DNA of 6,499 nt, taken from Clostridia bacterium. GTDB lineage: Bacteria > Bacillota > DULZ01. The DNA lies in contig JAAYOX010000291.1 of assembly GCA_012520135.1 (NCBI GenBank), positions 1 to 6,499 on the forward strand, in the 5' to 3' direction. Made by a program: the position numbers and the translations under genes. The stretch's first letter is position 1. Each line of letters begins with the position of its first letter. Shown piece after piece: positions 5,827 through 6,499 of this stretch. The notes under the pieces were generated by a model. That model ran no database searches, had not been told where the DNA came from, and saw nothing but the letters and a program-made list of their open reading frames with translations.

Positions 5827-6499
5827 ATGGGAATTACCGTATCTACCATTGCACGTACTTTGGAAATTTCGGAAAAACAGGCCTTGGACATGTTAGCAGC
5901 TATCGGCGTCGTTGTTTCAGATCCCAAGGCAGTCCTCACGGCCCAGCAGCAGCAACAGATTAAAAAAGCCATTGAGGAAACAAAACAACAGCAAGCTGCC
6001 TCCAACTTAGCTTATTATGTTAATACCCATAAGCTATTTATTGATACCTGCAGCTTACTCCATTTCAGAATTGATCAATTTCTGGAAAACATTACTCCCC
6101 TGCTACAGGAAACCGGCAACCAACTCATCATTTCCATCCGGGTCATTGACGAATTAGTCAAGCATCAGGGGAACCCCACCAACCAGGAACTGGCGGACAA
6201 AGCCAAACATGGGTTGTTACTACTCCAGAAGTTGCAGCAGCAAAACCTGATTGAAATCAGGGGAGAAGAAACAGACAATTTTGCCGACAATGTATTTGCA
6301 GTCATCTTTACCAAGTTCCGCCTGTCCCACCGGCTACTGCTCATCACCCAGGACGGCAATCTGGCTAAAGATATACTGTCCTTAAACGAAGTCAGGTCAG
6401 CTAAAGGCCATAAGGTAGCGGTAAAAAGAATCAATAAACACGGTTTTCTCAGTAACTTTTATTTTAATCAAGACGATCTAAGCCAAGAGAACCAACCGG
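5827..6499 (+). CDS. PIN-domain nuclease with IF2_N-like N-terminus, 3'-partial
   Basis: The frame is open from ATG 5827 to the window edge (224 codons), so the 3' end is missing. AAGGGGGG lies just upstream as a strong ribosome-binding site. Residues about 4-50 (VSTIARTLEISEKQALDMLA followed by IGVVV) resemble the IF-2 N-terminal fold, with a short Gln-rich stretch at 40-56. Residues 68-214 are a PIN domain with Asp73 (FIDTCSLL), Asp108/Glu109 (VIDELV), Asp150/Asp154 (TDNFADN) and Asp176 (LLITQDGNLAKDIL). These match the acidic metal-binding set of PIN ribonucleases, so RNA cleavage is the likely activity. The PIN part is paralogous to that of the preceding gene, whose equivalents are all changed. 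Co-transcription is likely across the 28-bp gap. The RNA target is unknown, and the IF2_N assignment is from motif memory only. Confidence 0.75.
   Translation, partial: MGITVSTIARTLEISEKQALDMLAAIGVVVSDPKAVLTAQQQQQIKKAIEETKQQQAASNLAYYVNTHKLFIDTCSLLHFRIDQFLENITPLLQETGNQLIISIRVIDELVKHQGNPTNQELADKAKHGLLLLQKLQQQNLIEIRGEETDNFADNVFAVIFTKFRLSHRLLLITQDGNLAKDILSLNEVRSAKGHKVAVKRINKHGFLSNFYFNQDDLSQENQP

Overview
The window looks like a chromosomal segment of a low-to-mid GC anaerobic Firmicute (Clostridia, perhaps Peptococcaceae or Desulfitobacteriaceae-like). The evidence is the tmRNA with an AEDNYALAA tag, the strong Shine-Dalgarno sites, the near-consensus sigma-A promoters and a DUF1638 gene. The species assignment is an inference.

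Left end (1-1814, + strand): the edge of an integrated mobile element. A small membrane-protein ORF runs into a large serine recombinase gene. That gene carries one in-frame TGA and reads at its 3' end into the 3' end of ssrA from the opposite direction. The tRNA-like end of ssrA is therefore the probable attachment site, and the rest of the element should lie to the left of the window.

Middle (1630-2643, - strand): a trans-translation locus. A consensus extended -10 promoter drives smpB through a leader with a terminator-like hairpin. Then comes ssrA (tmRNA) with its own -10 box in the 35-bp gap and a hairpin plus T-run after its CCA end. SmpB and tmRNA work together to rescue stalled ribosomes.

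Centre right (2644-4748, - strand): a probable two-gene operon encoding a DUF1638 protein and a DHA3-type MFS efflux transporter. Its likely promoter is in a 219-bp intergenic region shared with the divergent genes to the right.

Right end (4831-6499, + strand): a two-gene operon with a strong promoter, and the most unusual part of the window. The first gene encodes an XRE-type helix-turn-helix fused to a PIN-like domain in which all four expected acidic positions are changed. The second, truncated by the window edge, encodes a paralogous PIN domain with those acids intact, behind an N-terminal segment resembling the IF-2 N-terminal (IF2_N) fold. It looks like an active nuclease paired with a catalytically dead, DNA-binding paralogue. 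I recognise no named system for this pair.
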